The notes under the pieces were generated by a model, which had not been told where the DNA came from, ran no database searches, and saw nothing but the letters and a program-made list of their open reading frames with translations. From the NCBI GenBank assembly GCA_001466705.2, contig LATX02000244.1, positions 62,001 to 126,000 on the forward strand: a DNA stretch of 64,000 nucleotides. The letters run 5' to 3'. This document shows, piece by piece, positions 50,925 to 62,800 of this stretch (position 1 is its first letter; each line of letters opens with the position of its first letter). This DNA comes from Moniliophthora roreri (Eukaryota > Basidiomycota > Agaricomycetes > Agaricales > Marasmiaceae). Both the position numbers and the translations under genes were made by a program.

Positions 50925-51665
50925 ACATCTACTTCTGGCACGTCTGGGCTGAAACTCTCCCTCCCTAGCCACGTGCACGTGCAAACTCGGCTGTTTCTCT
51001 GCTCTGCCACCATTGATCCTTTTCTAGCTAGCCTTCTCGGGTTCCCGCAAGAGTAGTCGCCAATTCAATTCCACTATTCCCCGTCCATCCGCAAACTTTT
51101 CACCGGTTTGTGGCTTGGCTTTCAGACTTTAAACCATATGCTACCCTGTTTCGCATTCGGAACACACGGCCGTACCAAAGCCGTATCGAACAGTCTTTGC
51201 CGGTGGAATCGAGGGTCGCCTTTGAATACGATAGCAACGTCCACGTCTTGCCTACCGTCATTAGATCATATGGACAGTGCTTCTAATCACACGTTTCTCC
51301 GCAGGTAAATCCACCTCATACATCACACGTTCTGTGGAGAAATCCATGGTTCGTTCTTAGGTTTATCCTATCTTGCGCTTTGGATTAGGCCTTGCATGTT
51401 GCATACTCCATACAACATACATTTAGGACTCAGGTGTCTATCGGTTACCTTTTGACAACCTGCCAGGGTGTCAATCGGCGTTCCTAAATACTGCGCGTTT
51501 CGGACTTGGTATGTCGTGATCTCCGAACTGATCTGACGTCGAAACGTCTTTGGATTGTCGTGCAGTCGAGCGATCACTCATATCTTACAGGACCAGAGAA
51601 TTTGGAAGACACTGCAAGGTAAAGCAACGACATAGTCACTACAAATACGTTCCTTATCGACATAC
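50925..51665. other. Intergenic region without recognised gene
   Basis: 741 bases between the start of the long disordered-protein gene and the stop of the MYND gene, both on the minus strand. It should contain the promoter of the former. CT-rich stretches are present near 51000-51080. No RNA gene, conserved frame or repeat was recognised. Confidence 0.5.
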
Positions 51666-52356
51666 CTACCTACCCAAAATTCTCTGCTGCTCCCTTTCCC
51701 CAAATACCTCCCTCCTATCATTCTTACCATCCTTGTAAAACTCAATAGTCTGAACCAGATCATTCTTGACAATCTTCTCTGCATAACTAGCTCCAGCAGG
51801 CCCCGACCTAACCACAGCGATATCGCAGCTCTCCAGCCCATACGTAAGCAAGCTACCCCACTTGTTCCCCGCATTCGCGTTCGTTGGGGGCTGGCGAGAG
51901 TATGTACGATTAGGAGCGTAGACAAAATAGTACCACCCGCAATTGCCTTTGTGATCATACGCCTTGCCAGCTTCTCCGATTCTAGTCCACCCAAGCCTCC
52001 GTTCGAGCTCCGGTATTTCAGCGGACTCGTTTCCACAATTCACGAGATTGAACGGCTCAATGCAGGATGCAATGGTGGAGGTTTCGGGTCTTGGTGCGTG
52101 AATAATGAAGCAGTTTGCTTTTTGGTAAAGAGGGCAAGTCTGCTTGTGGATCGAGAAATGGGCCTTTTGGCAGGTGGCGCTGCAGTACTTTGTAGGCTGC
52201 AAGTAGGAATAGGAGGTCAGTGGAAGCCAGATATCTTACTTTAGAGTGGATGCATACAGTAGGGGCAGGTTGTCCAGGTGCAACGTACTGACCAGTACAA
52301 CCAGAGCAGTTGAACATGGCGTCCTTATTGCAGGAGGATACGGCACAACGACTCAT
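51666..52356 (-). CDS. MYND-type zinc finger protein
   Basis: The start at 52356 gives a complete MYND finger split by one intron: MSRCAVSSCNKDAMFNCSGC, then TVCIHSK joined to PTKYCSATCQKAHFSIHKQT and C. The Cys-x2-Cys and final Cys-x3-His-x3-Cys pattern is intact. The remaining 160 residues (IPELERRLGWTRIGEAGKAY, GNCGWYYFVYAPNRTYSRQP, LESCDIAVVRSGPAGASYAE, and a basic tail ending EREQQRILGR) have no recognised domain. MYND fingers bind Pro-rich peptides. Standalone MYND proteins of this size are expanded in agaricomycetes and mostly uncharacterised. No SET residues are present, so it is not a SMYD methyltransferase. Confidence 0.82.
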
Positions 52357-52563
52357 CGTGGGCAATTTCTCAATGGCTTTCAACTGGAACAGCGTTTTTA
52401 TGTGTTTTCGTTAGTGTCTTAGATCACGGAAACAAAGGAGGTGGGTCAAATCGCGTAGAACTTGCTGGAATGTAGTAGAAAATCAACGCGTCGCGGCGAG
52501 TCTAACAGCTCCATAGGGTAGGGCATGATATTAAGGTTGTAGTGTGTATGCTGGACAGATATC

Positions 52564-54570
52564 CTACTTAAGGCAATTCAAAGACTCGTCCCAACGTTCA
52601 GAACCGACACCTTCAGCGACAATGAAAAGCCCAGACGGATCGTACCGGTCTTTGATGGCCAAAAGTCGATCATAGTGACTTCCGAAAAACGTGTGCTGGA
52701 AATTCTTCTCGTACAAAGACGCCTGCGACCAACCCAATCAGTTCTCTGAATAATAATACATGCACACGGAACACACCTCATTGAAATAAGCTCCCGCTCC
52801 TGGTTCCAGAGCCTCCAGCACATCGATACAGCCCTTGAGTTCTTGCTTAAAGCCTTGAAGTTCTGTCGCCGAAGCACCATCTTGCCAGATAACAGTGGCA
52901 AAAACATGCGCTACACCATCACGCCATGCAGGATTTACCCCGACAGAGTCAGGGTCAACCCGAGAGACTGCACCACCAGCGAGATGACTGAAAGGGTGTT
53001 AGAAAGGGAGCCTCCATTAAATGGAAACACACACCCTAAGGATACATCACCCCCAATGGAAAGTAAAACCTCTGCCATCTCCGCGTGTTTGGTTTCATAC
53101 GTCGACCGGCTGAACAAACGCGATGCAATCTCCACATTCAATCCACCCTGGCTACCCTCTGAGCCCGTGAACGATTGCTCATAAAACGTTTTGTACCAGA
53201 TGTAAAATGAGTTGTATGGTACTGTGGAAACTGCCGACTCGTTGGATTTGCTTTGCAGGAACTTGGCAAAGGGAGTAAAGGTTGCATTGGCATCCGCAGA
53301 AGATACGTTAGGGGCAACCATCGTAACTGAGAGACTAGTATTTGAGATCAAGGAGTAGCCCCCCCAGCCACCATCAGCAAGGCCAGGCTGAATTCTGAGA
53401 AACTCGGATGCAACTTCCTTAGCTACCGTTGAAGAACTAAAGTTGGATTGGAGGGATATGGCGGCTAAAGGGCACGGTTCATGCGTGCGGTAGGTTACTG
53501 AAATCACGACGCCGAATGTCCCGCCTCCTCCGCCCCGTAAAGCCCAAAAGAGATCTGCATTCGAGTACGCGTTGGCCGTGAGTAGCTCGCCCGAAGCTAC
53601 TACAACTGTGGATTGTAGAACGTTGTCGACACCTGGGACACATAAGCTCTGGCTTACTGAATACAAATCTTGGACTTACCCAGTCCATAAGTTGGTGACA
53701 GTGCACTATGTCCACCTCCAAGAATCCAGCCGCCAGCGGCGCCTACTGACCCGCCAGCAGATAACCCGCCGACGACTACACGACCATTTTGTTCTGCTGC
53801 ATCATACACTTCGTGCCATTGAACACCAGATCCAAGTGTGAGGGCTAGATGAATACGCGATATGTCATATTTCTACCTCAGTAGACCCAATTATCCTCAC
53901 CCTTGAAGGTTTCTGAACTTGTGGAATTTGCGGGAACGAAAACGCCGTTGTACGTGATGTTTTTGAGATGGTGCGTCCATATCATGAACGAGTTACGTGC
54001 GGCACTCCGGCCGAGGTAGTCATGTCTGTAGTGATACGAATCATTTACTCACGGGCACTAGAGATACATGTCAGGAACGTACCCAGTGTTCTTGATGACT
54101 AGTCGCAAATTGTGTTCGGATGCAAATCGGACAGCAGCCTGGACATCCTCGACAGAACGAGCGTCAACACCAATGGGAGGTATACTGCCTTGTCCACAGG
54201 GAATGCCGAGACTAGTGTCGAGGTAGCACGCGCTGATCGTTCCGTTTCGGAAGACAAATGATTGGAAGTTGATGCTTTGCATAGAACCGGCTTGGTCTGC
54301 GCGCCAATTGCCATTGCTGCTGTGTATCTGCACATCCGTGCAGTTTCCAGAAGGGCTCGAGGCTGGATAACAAGCAGCTTCAGGTGGCGTAGGGTGAACG
54401 AGAGGCTGAGACACAACTGACGCGAGCTCTGTAAATTCAGATTCGGACGGCCAGCATGCATCCCCATATAAGCATTTACAACTGCTGCTCGAAGTTTCCT
54501 GGGCCAGGCCGAGAGCAGAGAGCATCAAGCATACTCGAGATGCGAGTATGATGGAAGTCTTGAACTTCAT
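52564..54570 (-). CDS. Secreted FAD-linked oxidase, berberine-bridge type (copy 1)
   Basis: Extracellular flavin oxidase of the VAO/BBE family, substrate unknown. The start at 54570 gives a signal peptide ([20 protein letters not shown]). A Cys-rich stretch with [20 protein letters not shown] follows, then [20 protein letters not shown] and [17 protein letters not shown], whose His is the likely 8-alpha flavin attachment site. Next are [55 protein letters not shown], and [19 protein letters not shown]. The second Cys linkage of bicovalent BBEs is not apparent. The C-terminal BBE domain has [20 protein letters not shown] and [20 protein letters not shown], ending LNCLK at 52564. About six introns. 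A tandem paralogue lies upstream. Confidence 0.9.
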
Positions 54571-55257
54571 CGTACGCGCGAATTATTGGTGGTGTTAGAC
54601 AAGCTCGTTTCGACTTTATACAATACTTTATTATGACATTGACAGTCTAGGAGAATGGATAACATGAGCACAAATCAGATAGATAGAACATCTTGTTATT
54701 TGCTGCGGCCGCTCACCAAGAACTTGTCGAAAACGTGACGACCATGCAGACCGCGGTCTGTACTTTGTGGACCATGATATTTGTTAATGAAATCGTAGGC
54801 ATCCCTGTGTTGAGTGTAATCGACGGAGTGCTTTGGTCGAACGATGTAACCGACGATGAAGTTGTAGAGTTAGATATGTCTATGAGTAGCCAGGGTTGTT
54901 GGTAAAAGGATCATCCGGATAGAGGGATCATTCGATTGGATATTGTTGCAAAGGAACATCATACATAACGAGACACCCCTCTTAAGAAATGCATTGAGAT
55001 TAGGCAGGAAGACATACCACAACTCAAATGACCGAGTCGTTGACCTGCTTAATATGCAGACGAGCGATTTGCTGGTGTCAAAATTTGTTGATTCCGCGCA
55101 CGGGAGGTGGGAAACTCTTAGCGTGAGAATGTTACTCCAGGCATTTAGATTTAGCCCCGAGGCAGGGGAATTCGTCAATCTCATTTTAGCGGATAACTTG
55201 AGCATGATCACGATAGCATTGAATCAATAAATACAAGAAACAACTCGGGTAGGTATG
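54571..55257. other. Spacer between the two FAD oxidases
   Basis: About 690 bases upstream of copy 1. It contains copy 1's promoter with a TATA box. Apart from the 3' relic at its right edge no frame resembling the oxidases was found, although open frames exist on both strands. Confidence 0.5.
54614..54620 (-). promoter_or_regulatory. TATA box of FAD oxidase copy 1
   Basis: The minus strand reads gTATAAAG about 45-50 bases before the ATG at 54570. Confidence 0.5.
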
Positions 55258-55325
55258 TTAGTATTTGCGGCAATCAAGAGACTTGTCCCAACACTCCGAC
55301 CCGACGCCCTCAGCAACGACGAAGG
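55258..55325 (-). pseudogene. Relic of the last exon of a third FAD oxidase
   Basis: On the minus strand this reads [20 protein letters not shown], then Y and a stop at 55258-55260. It aligns without gaps to the C-terminal ends of the two intact oxidases ([20 protein letters not shown] in copy 2 and [20 protein letters not shown] in copy 1). No homologous sequence continues upstream of it: copy 2's own stop codon lies only about 20 bases away at 55344. It is either the stump of a deleted third tandem copy or an unused alternative terminal exon of copy 2. Several non-synonymous differences favour decay. Confidence 0.75.
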
Positions 55326-55343
55326 TAAGGGAGACGTTAGTCC

Positions 55344-57302
55344 TCAATATTCCTTTCGACAGTTCAGAGACTCGTCCCAACGCTCCGATCCAACACCTTC
55401 AGGTACAACAAAAAGGCCAGATGGATCATATTGGTCCTTGATAGCCAAAAGTCTATCATAGTGGCTTCCGAAGAACGTATGCTGGAAGTTCCTCTCATAT
55501 AGAGACGCCTCGTTGAGGTAAGTCCCTGCTCCAGGCTCCACAGCTTCCAAAGCATCGTTATAACCCCGGAGTCGCTGTTTGAGGTTCTGGATTTCTGCCG
55601 CTGACGTGCCATCTGCCCAAACAACACCGGTATACACGTGCACCACAGAGTCACGCCAGGCAGGAGTCACCCCGACAGAATCTGGATCTACGCGAGAAAC
55701 GGCACCACCAGTAACATGGCTGGAACAGGTTCAGAACTCAGCGAAAGACGAAACGAAGAGGTGCACATACCTCAATTCAACCCTTTCACTGTCGACAGAA
55801 ACTTGAAGCAACATGTCTGCCATCTTGTCGTGTTCTGTCTCAAGCAATGACCGGCTAAACAAACGTGATGCAAGTTCTATGTTGAACCCAACTTGATCGC
55901 TATTGGTCGTGAAGATTGTTCGGTACCAGGTGTAGAATGACTCGAATGGCACCGTAGAAACACCCGAATCATTAGACTTGCTTTGCAGGAATTCGGCAAA
56001 GGGTGTAAAGGTGGCGTTGGCGTCCGCATAGGATACATTTGGCGATACCATGAAAGCCGTCAATCGTCCATTTGAAATCGAGGAATAGCCTCCCCAACCA
56101 GCATCAGCTAGGCCTGGCAGGATCCTGAAGAATTCGGATACAACTTCCTTTGCCACAGCTGACGACGTAAAGTTGGAGCCAAAAAATACGCCAGTCACAG
56201 GGACGAGCTCGTGGGTGCGGTAAGTCACTGAGGTAACGACACCAAAGGTTCCACCTCCTCCACCTCGTAAGGCCCAGAAGAGTTCAGGGTTTGAGTACGC
56301 ATTAGCGGTCAAAACCTCGCCTGAAGCTATGACGACCGTGAACTGGAGAGCGTTGTCGACACCTTGTACACATAATGTGAGTTTAGTGCTACTCAAAATG
56401 AATATCAGACCCACCCAGCCCATAAGAAGGCGCCAGGGCACTGTGTCCACCTCCGAGGGCCCAGCCACCAGCAGCACCCACTGATCCTCCAGCAGAAATA
56501 CCGCCGACAACTACGCGACCATTTTGTTCTGCCGCATCGTACGCTTCGTGCCATTGAACACCAGCTCCCAGTGTGAGGGCTAAAAGTGGCGTAGGCTTCA
56601 GATCTCATACTGAAGGAAGGATACCATGTACTTACCCTTGTAAGTCTCTGAGCTCGTTGAGTTGACAGGAACGAAGGCATCGTCGTACGTGATATTTTTG
56701 AGACGGTGGGTCCATATCATGAACGAGTTACGACCAGTACTTCGGCCCAAATAGTCATGCCTGAAGTATACAAATCAGCTACAGCCGGTAAGCACGTCCG
56801 ATGTAGAAACGTACCCGGTATTCTTGATAACCAGTCGCAGGTTATGTTCTGCCGCAAATCGTACACCAGCTTGTACGTCCTCGACGGAACGAGCATCTAT
56901 ACCAATGGGAGGTATACTGCCTTGTTCACAGGGAGCCCCGAGACTGGCGTTGAGGTAGCATGCGCTGATCGTTCCGTTTGGGAAGATGAACGATTGAAAG
57001 TTGGTGTTTTGCAGCGCGCCAACTTGGTCTGCACGCCAGTTACCGTCATTGCTATGTATCTGCACGTCCGTGCAGTTTCCAGAAGGGTTGGAGGCGGGAT
57101 AGCAAGCAGCTTCAGGTGGCGTAGGGTGAACGAGAGGCTGAGACACAACTGACGCGAGCTCTGTGAATTCAGATTCGGACGGCCAGCATGCATCCCCATA
57201 CAAGCACTTGCAACTGCTGCCTGAGGTTTCTTGGGCTAGACCGAGAGCAGAGAACATTAGGGATAATTGAGATGTGAGCATGATGGAAGTTTTGAACTTC
57301 AT
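55344..57302 (-). CDS. Secreted FAD-linked oxidase, berberine-bridge type (copy 2)
   Basis: Tandem paralogue of copy 1 with the same exon plan. The start at 57302 gives the signal peptide MKFKTSIMLTSQLSLMFSAL. Diagnostic segments: [45 protein letters not shown] followed across an intron by HDYLGRS (flavin His), [22 protein letters not shown] sequence, [18 protein letters not shown] and a BBE domain with [20 protein letters not shown] and [20 protein letters not shown], ending NCRKEY at 55344. The 5' exon is nearly identical in nucleotides to copy 1, while the middle and 3' exons differ considerably. Substrate and pathway unknown; no secondary-metabolite backbone gene is nearby. Confidence 0.9.
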
Positions 57303-57905
57303 CGTACGCTGTTTGTTGGCTGTGTTGTAAGAAGTATTCGCATCTCTTTTATACCAATGTGTAACGCACCATCGTAAACTAACAGCTTTAGAAAATACCG
57401 CAGCCTGGGAACTAAGTATGAGACACGAGTGGAGGATCTGTCAAAGATGGGTAGAAGACTTACTGCGCATTGTTGTGAACATGCGACAATCGTACAACGA
57501 GAATTCAAGCAGTGCATGTGCAGCGCGCATGGTTATCCTCCGATTTACCCAAGATGAATTATTCTCAGCACTTGTGAGTTGCTTGTGAGTCGCGAATCGA
57601 GGTGGTCAATGGAACCCGTCATCGGCAGGTGGCGCTGCCGATCAACGCCCTAACACAGCGTGCCATCCTTGTTTACAGCTTTAACTTCACCCCCGAGCCT
57701 AGATTCATACCAATCGGCCTCCGTTATGCCAAGTCTAGTGAGAGGCTGATTACAGTGAATTGACTGAAGCGATCTGGGTAAGTAGCGAATGTCAAGCTAC
57801 TGATTAGTTATAGAGCGGTATGGATCATATTACATTAGGAGACCTGAACGAGCGCAGATGCACGTACAGGTCGCCAAAGAAATAACTCCGACTAGCAAAA
57901 GCTTC
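57303..57905. other. Intergenic region upstream of FAD oxidase copy 2
   Basis: About 600 bases between the start of copy 2 and the stop of the SET gene. Apart from the TATA box at 57346-57353 no gene, repeat or RNA was recognised. Confidence 0.5.
57346..57353 (-). promoter_or_regulatory. TATA box of FAD oxidase copy 2
   Basis: The minus strand reads TATAAAAG, about 45-50 bases before the ATG at 57302. The distance is the same as in copy 1. Confidence 0.6.
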
Positions 57906-59472
57906 CTAAAACCACTCCTTCAAGGGCCCTCCGACGTCCACTTTTTCTCTGCTGCCTAAGTGCGGGTGCTCGTCTAGGTGATCCAGAGTATATCTTGCCC
58001 TTTGAGCGCGCTGCAAATATTTGGTGAGTCGGACACTACTGATGAGAATTATTTAGCTCACCTCTGAATCCTCTCCCAGCTCGACTGATGACCACTTTAA
58101 CCCCAGTTCCAGCCACTGGCGTGCTGCTTCTTTACTGGAATAGGAAAGTCTTCAATGATCCAGCATCTCGTCAAAGAGAGGTTACTTACTCTCCATGGAT
58201 GGTCGCAATATAAGCGGCTTCCTCAGCGAAACGTCCTCGTTCGCTAGGATAATCCATCTCCATTGAAAGGTTCCAAATTTCGTGCATGACTTGGATGGCT
58301 TCCGGTCCAGTTATGTTTCCTAAATATCGCAGTTGAGAGGGTGTATTGGAGACAAACTTGGGTCAAAATACGAACCTTTCAACCATCGCGTGAACTTCGT
58401 GTATAATATGGTGAACTGCTCCATCTTCTCGTCCCTAACTTTTGACTCTTCAACGGGTAAGGAGCACTCGTGGCATGTGCAGGTGAAGCCGTAAGCATCT
58501 TCGAGATGCTTACTAGGGTCAAATGTCAGCATAAATCCACAAGTATGCTATGAAATGCTCACATTCTTTCTTCCTTTGGTCTGCGAGACTCGATATACGT
58601 GATGGTTAACTCCTCTCCTCTCTTGACGTCTTTGATCGCATAGACTCTCAGCTCCTCTTCAGCTTCTCTCCATGAGAACATCATATTGAAAGATCCCGCA
58701 CATGCGTGGTTGATCCTAGCCATCCTCGGAAACACACTGAGGTATGGTTCACCGCCTTTTCTGAGCGCGACGGCATTGTTCTGTATGATGCCTTCCGTCA
58801 TAAAATAGCGCTCTTCTTCCGTCTGAGTGGAAGGGTTCATGTTGATAGTATCATTTGTTTTGAGTTTGCTCCAAGACAGTGATAAGAGAGCGTTGGTCTG
58901 GGATTGGTTCCAATTTTGGAATAAGTCGGAAATGAAGGATCGTGGAACTAGAGGGAATTATCAGACGCGTCGAGTAAGCTGAGGGTCAACTGTGCGTACT
59001 TTCATCAGCAGGAGCCAAGAGGAGGGGTTTTTCACTGATGACGAGTTCCCCTTGCTAGTGATCTAGTCAGCCGCGCGAAATCAAGCAGTGAGATTACACA
59101 ACTCACCTTTATATCACGGACAGCGATCATTCCCATACCCTTTCCTCTCATCTTGACGACCTTAAAGATGGTCCTGTCGTGGAGAATTCCTTGGTAGTCG
59201 TAGAGCTCTTCGTCACTAACATCTGAAGACACGAATGAGGGTATTTTGATGCCGAAATGGTTCAGCGTATTCTCGTTTATACCAAGTCGATTCAACGTGG
59301 TCGTTAAGTGACTTTGGAACTGCTCTGGCTGATAGTACCAGGCCCCAGAGGCCACAACTGCGGCCAAAACCGTTGGTAACGCGAACCATAACTTAAAAGA
59401 CGAGGATTGAGAGGGTGACTTCTTGGTTGCCTGGGCCTTGGAAGACTTTTTGGACTTGCTTGTCTTGCTCAT
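57906..59472 (-). CDS. SET-domain protein with N-terminal membrane anchor
   Basis: The start at 59472 gives a Lys/Ser-rich N-terminus (MSKTSKSKKSSKAQATKKSP), then a single hydrophobic helix (LWFALPTVLAAVVASGAWYY), followed by the SET domain: KVVKMRGKGMGMIAVRDIK, GELVISEKPLLLAP, VFPRMARINHACAGSFNMMF, and KDVKRGEELTITYIESRRPK. The NHxC motif (NHAC instead of NHSC) and GEELTITY match fungal SMYD/SET5-like methyltransferases. The post-SET zinc cluster reads AYGFTCTCHECSLP. A C-terminal helical segment ends GGPLKEWF at 57906. About six introns. The anchor suggests a target at the ER or mitochondrial surface rather than chromatin; this is inference. Confidence 0.85.
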
Positions 59473-59836
59473 GTTCAAGAATAGAAAAAGTCAGAACCAG
59501 TCTGGAAGGAAGAATGAAACGTAGTTTGTGGATCCGAGCGGTCTAAAAGAGAAAATGTTGAGGGCGTCAATTTACAGTGATTCATGATGATCAGCCAACA
59601 ATGAGGATGGCAGTGTTGCCAAATGTTGCTCCAACGAGAAAGCCCTTTCGCACATGACTTTGTTGCCACAGTAACCGTGAAAAGGTGTGGTATATATTGT
59701 AGTACGGATGCATTGCGAAAACGGCCCATGTATCATCTTATTTACGACAATAAGTTAATGTCTATGATAAGTGCTCGTTCCAATATTGCATAGCGCAACA
59801 AGAACACGAAGGTGAGTGAACAAGAAACTCCCATGA
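59473..59836. other. Intergenic region
   Basis: 364 bases between the SET gene start and the end of the RGG-protein gene. Probable promoter and 3' untranslated sequence only. Confidence 0.5.
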
Positions 59837-62800
59837 TCATCGTCCCTGCCCCTTCTTCTCCGCCTTCCACTCCTTGAACATCCCATCCATGCTTTTATAA
59901 ATGAGATGCGAAGGTAAGCAGCGTATGATCTCGCCAACGCGACCCTCAACTTCCTTCTTCGCATCCGGACCCGAGCCAACTACTTTACAGGCGTACTCAA
60001 GCGTCATCTGGAAGATCGCAAGAACAGCAAGTGAAACATGGGTTTGCTGAGCACCGTGCGCAGTACCCTGCTCCCATGCTGCAAGCAAAGGACCCGAGAG
60101 CGTTGCAGCAGAGATGTTAGTATTGGACTGAAAGGCCGTCGCCCGTTCTCCTCGAACAAGTCGAAGTAAGATCTCGAGTAGGTTCTCTGTCTCGGACAAG
60201 TGAGTCTTGATGAATCGTTGTCGTTCCGTGGGTCCATTTCCGACGACAGAGTTGGCTGACCAGCTTTCAAGAACTGTCCAAATTGTTGGCGGCTGTGATC
60301 ATAGTTGCGTCAGTATAATGGCGACCTTGATGACAAAACAAATTCTTACTGGGTCAGGATCAGCCACTATGATCTTCTTCTCCCAGCCATGGGTGACGCT
60401 ATTCCCGAACTCGGTCCTTAGCCATTCTTGAATGTCTCCGCTTTTCGCCCACCGGGGTTCCGACAACGGTCTCTGCTTGTCAAGATACGCAACAAGGGTT
60501 AGAATTGATGAAGGTGTGCCAAGAGTAAACGGTGGAAGAATTGGGTCGGATGAGACGCCTTCGATGGGGAGGTATGATTTAGTAACATTGGATAAAGTTT
60601 CCATCTGAATGAAGAAAGGTTAGCGTATGTCAGTGCCCACAGAGATGAGCACTTACCAAGATGCCTTCGACTCCGCCTTCTGAGTCAGTGTTGATTCGGA
60701 TTTGGATCTCAATACGCCCCTCTGCACGGAATACCTTGAAACTCTCTACGACCTCGGCATTGATGATGAGGCGGCGGTCTCCGCCAGCATATGATATTGA
60801 TAACCGGTTCGCAGATGGTGTCCTCGTGTTCATCTGTTTTTTGTCTGACGATTCAGACTGCTGGGAAGCTTCGCCAACGGTGGAAGAAGACGATGTGGAG
60901 AGAAGTGTATTCGATACCGGAGATATCGGCGGTTCGGGAAGGTGTTCGTCTTGAGTCTGTGTCATTTCAGGCATTTGACTATCTGTCTGCGTCTGAGCTT
61001 GGGTTTCAGGAGGTGCAGTAGCCTGGGACTGGGACTCGGTTTGGGTGACCGTAACCTGAGCATTGTGAGTGTTATCAGTATCTTTTGATGGGTCAGCAGT
61101 AGAGGTCAGATCACTGTGGAAAGAGAAGGTAAAATGAGGGACGGCAGGGACGGAGGAAGTGGCATCAGGTACAGACGCGATGCTATCAAGGCCGCTTGGG
61201 GCTTGTTGAGCGGGAGTAGACTCAACATTGGAAGGGGGCTCGTTTGCTGGAGCAGGAGCAGTTTGTGCTTCCGATGTAGATGCATCCATGCAAACCTCAT
61301 TTCCGTCCGCAGAGTCATTTTCACTGCCAGTAGCAGCTTGATCTTTTTCAGTACCAGCAGACTCGTTTTGCATAACATGGTCAGTGTCATGACGTCCTTG
61401 AGAGGCTTCAAAGAGAAAAAAAGAAAAACAATTCCCAGTCAGTTGCATGTTTTCATAGAAGCCTCCTATCATCGGAGGCTCATCGACACCAAGCATGGTC
61501 GTTGAATAACAAGAAATGAAAACTCACCATGCTGTTCACTGGAGTCTACATCAAAACCAGCATCATTCTCGTGAATACCCACAATCTCACTAACACGTTG
61601 ACGATCTCCGTCGTCGTTCTCGTCATCCTCAGCAACGGTCCTCTGAGTCTCGTCGCCTTCAACGATGGCGGCCATGAGCCAATCACCCTCGCTAGCAGTC
61701 TCAGCGACACTAGGTGCAACACTTGGTGCCATACTGGAGCGATCATCGCTCATACCCATCTGTGGTGCTGGTGGTGGTGCACCTCTACCCTCTTCAAGAT
61801 CTCCATCATCATCATCCAACTTCTTTCTCTTCCCCTTTCTCGAAGGCGAAGGAATAGAGCCAAGAGACGAATAAGAACTCATCGGCTGTGAATCATCGGC
61901 AGAGACAGGAGTGTGAAAGTAGATGCGAATCCGTGAATGGGGCACAAAGCCTCCTAGTGAATCCTTGGATCCAGAGGCAGAAGCTAAACCCACAGATTCA
62001 TTTGATGCATCACCACGATCTGTGAGTGGTACCGCAACCTCAGTAGCCGTGTCATCATCATCTGGTCCGTCTACCTCGATATGAGGGACCGGAATTGGAA
62101 TCGAAAGGCCCAAGGACGACTCATCATCCACCTCTTTCTTCACAGCCATATGAGAATCAGGATCATCTTCTGTCTTAATGACAGCTGATGACGATGACCC
62201 AATAGAAGGTTCTGCAGCCTGAGCCTGGGAAGACTCTGTACCATCCTCTAATTTGATAGTAGTACCAGCGGTCGCAGACGCCGCCGATCTGGGTAAAGTA
62301 CCCCATGTCCAAGACAATTCAGAAATCTCAAGACCCACAATCTTGAAGTCAGTGAGCGTACGCCTCCTTTCCTCTCGCTTCGTATTTGTTGAATCTCGTA
62401 AACCGAGTGAGCTAGACGCATTCCCGTCATAACGCTGGTTCCTATTCTGTCCTCCTTGATTTCGGCCTCTGAAAGAGCCTCCACCTCCACCGCCACCTTG
62501 ATTGTTATAAGATCCGCCACCTGCATTGAAAGGGCCTCCGGGTCCTCTACGATTATGAAAATCCTTCCCGCTGCCCCCGAGTTGATTCCTAGAACCATGA
62601 GAGCGCATCGAGCCGCCGCCTCCACCGCCACCTCCTCTGCCCGGGTTATTGCCTCCGCCGCCTCCGCCAACGTTATATGTGCTTCCGCCCCTACCAGGCC
62701 GTCCGCTCATACCACCTCCACGCCCAGTGTTCATGCCACCACCACCTCGTCCTCCCCGGTTGCTACCACCAAAGTTACCACCACCTCTACCGCTTCGATT

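Noticed and set aside
52564..57302. Possible secondary-metabolite cluster around the FAD oxidases
   Set aside because: Neighbours are a MYND protein, a SET protein and housekeeping-type genes. No polyketide synthase, peptide synthetase, terpene synthase, P450 or transporter is present.
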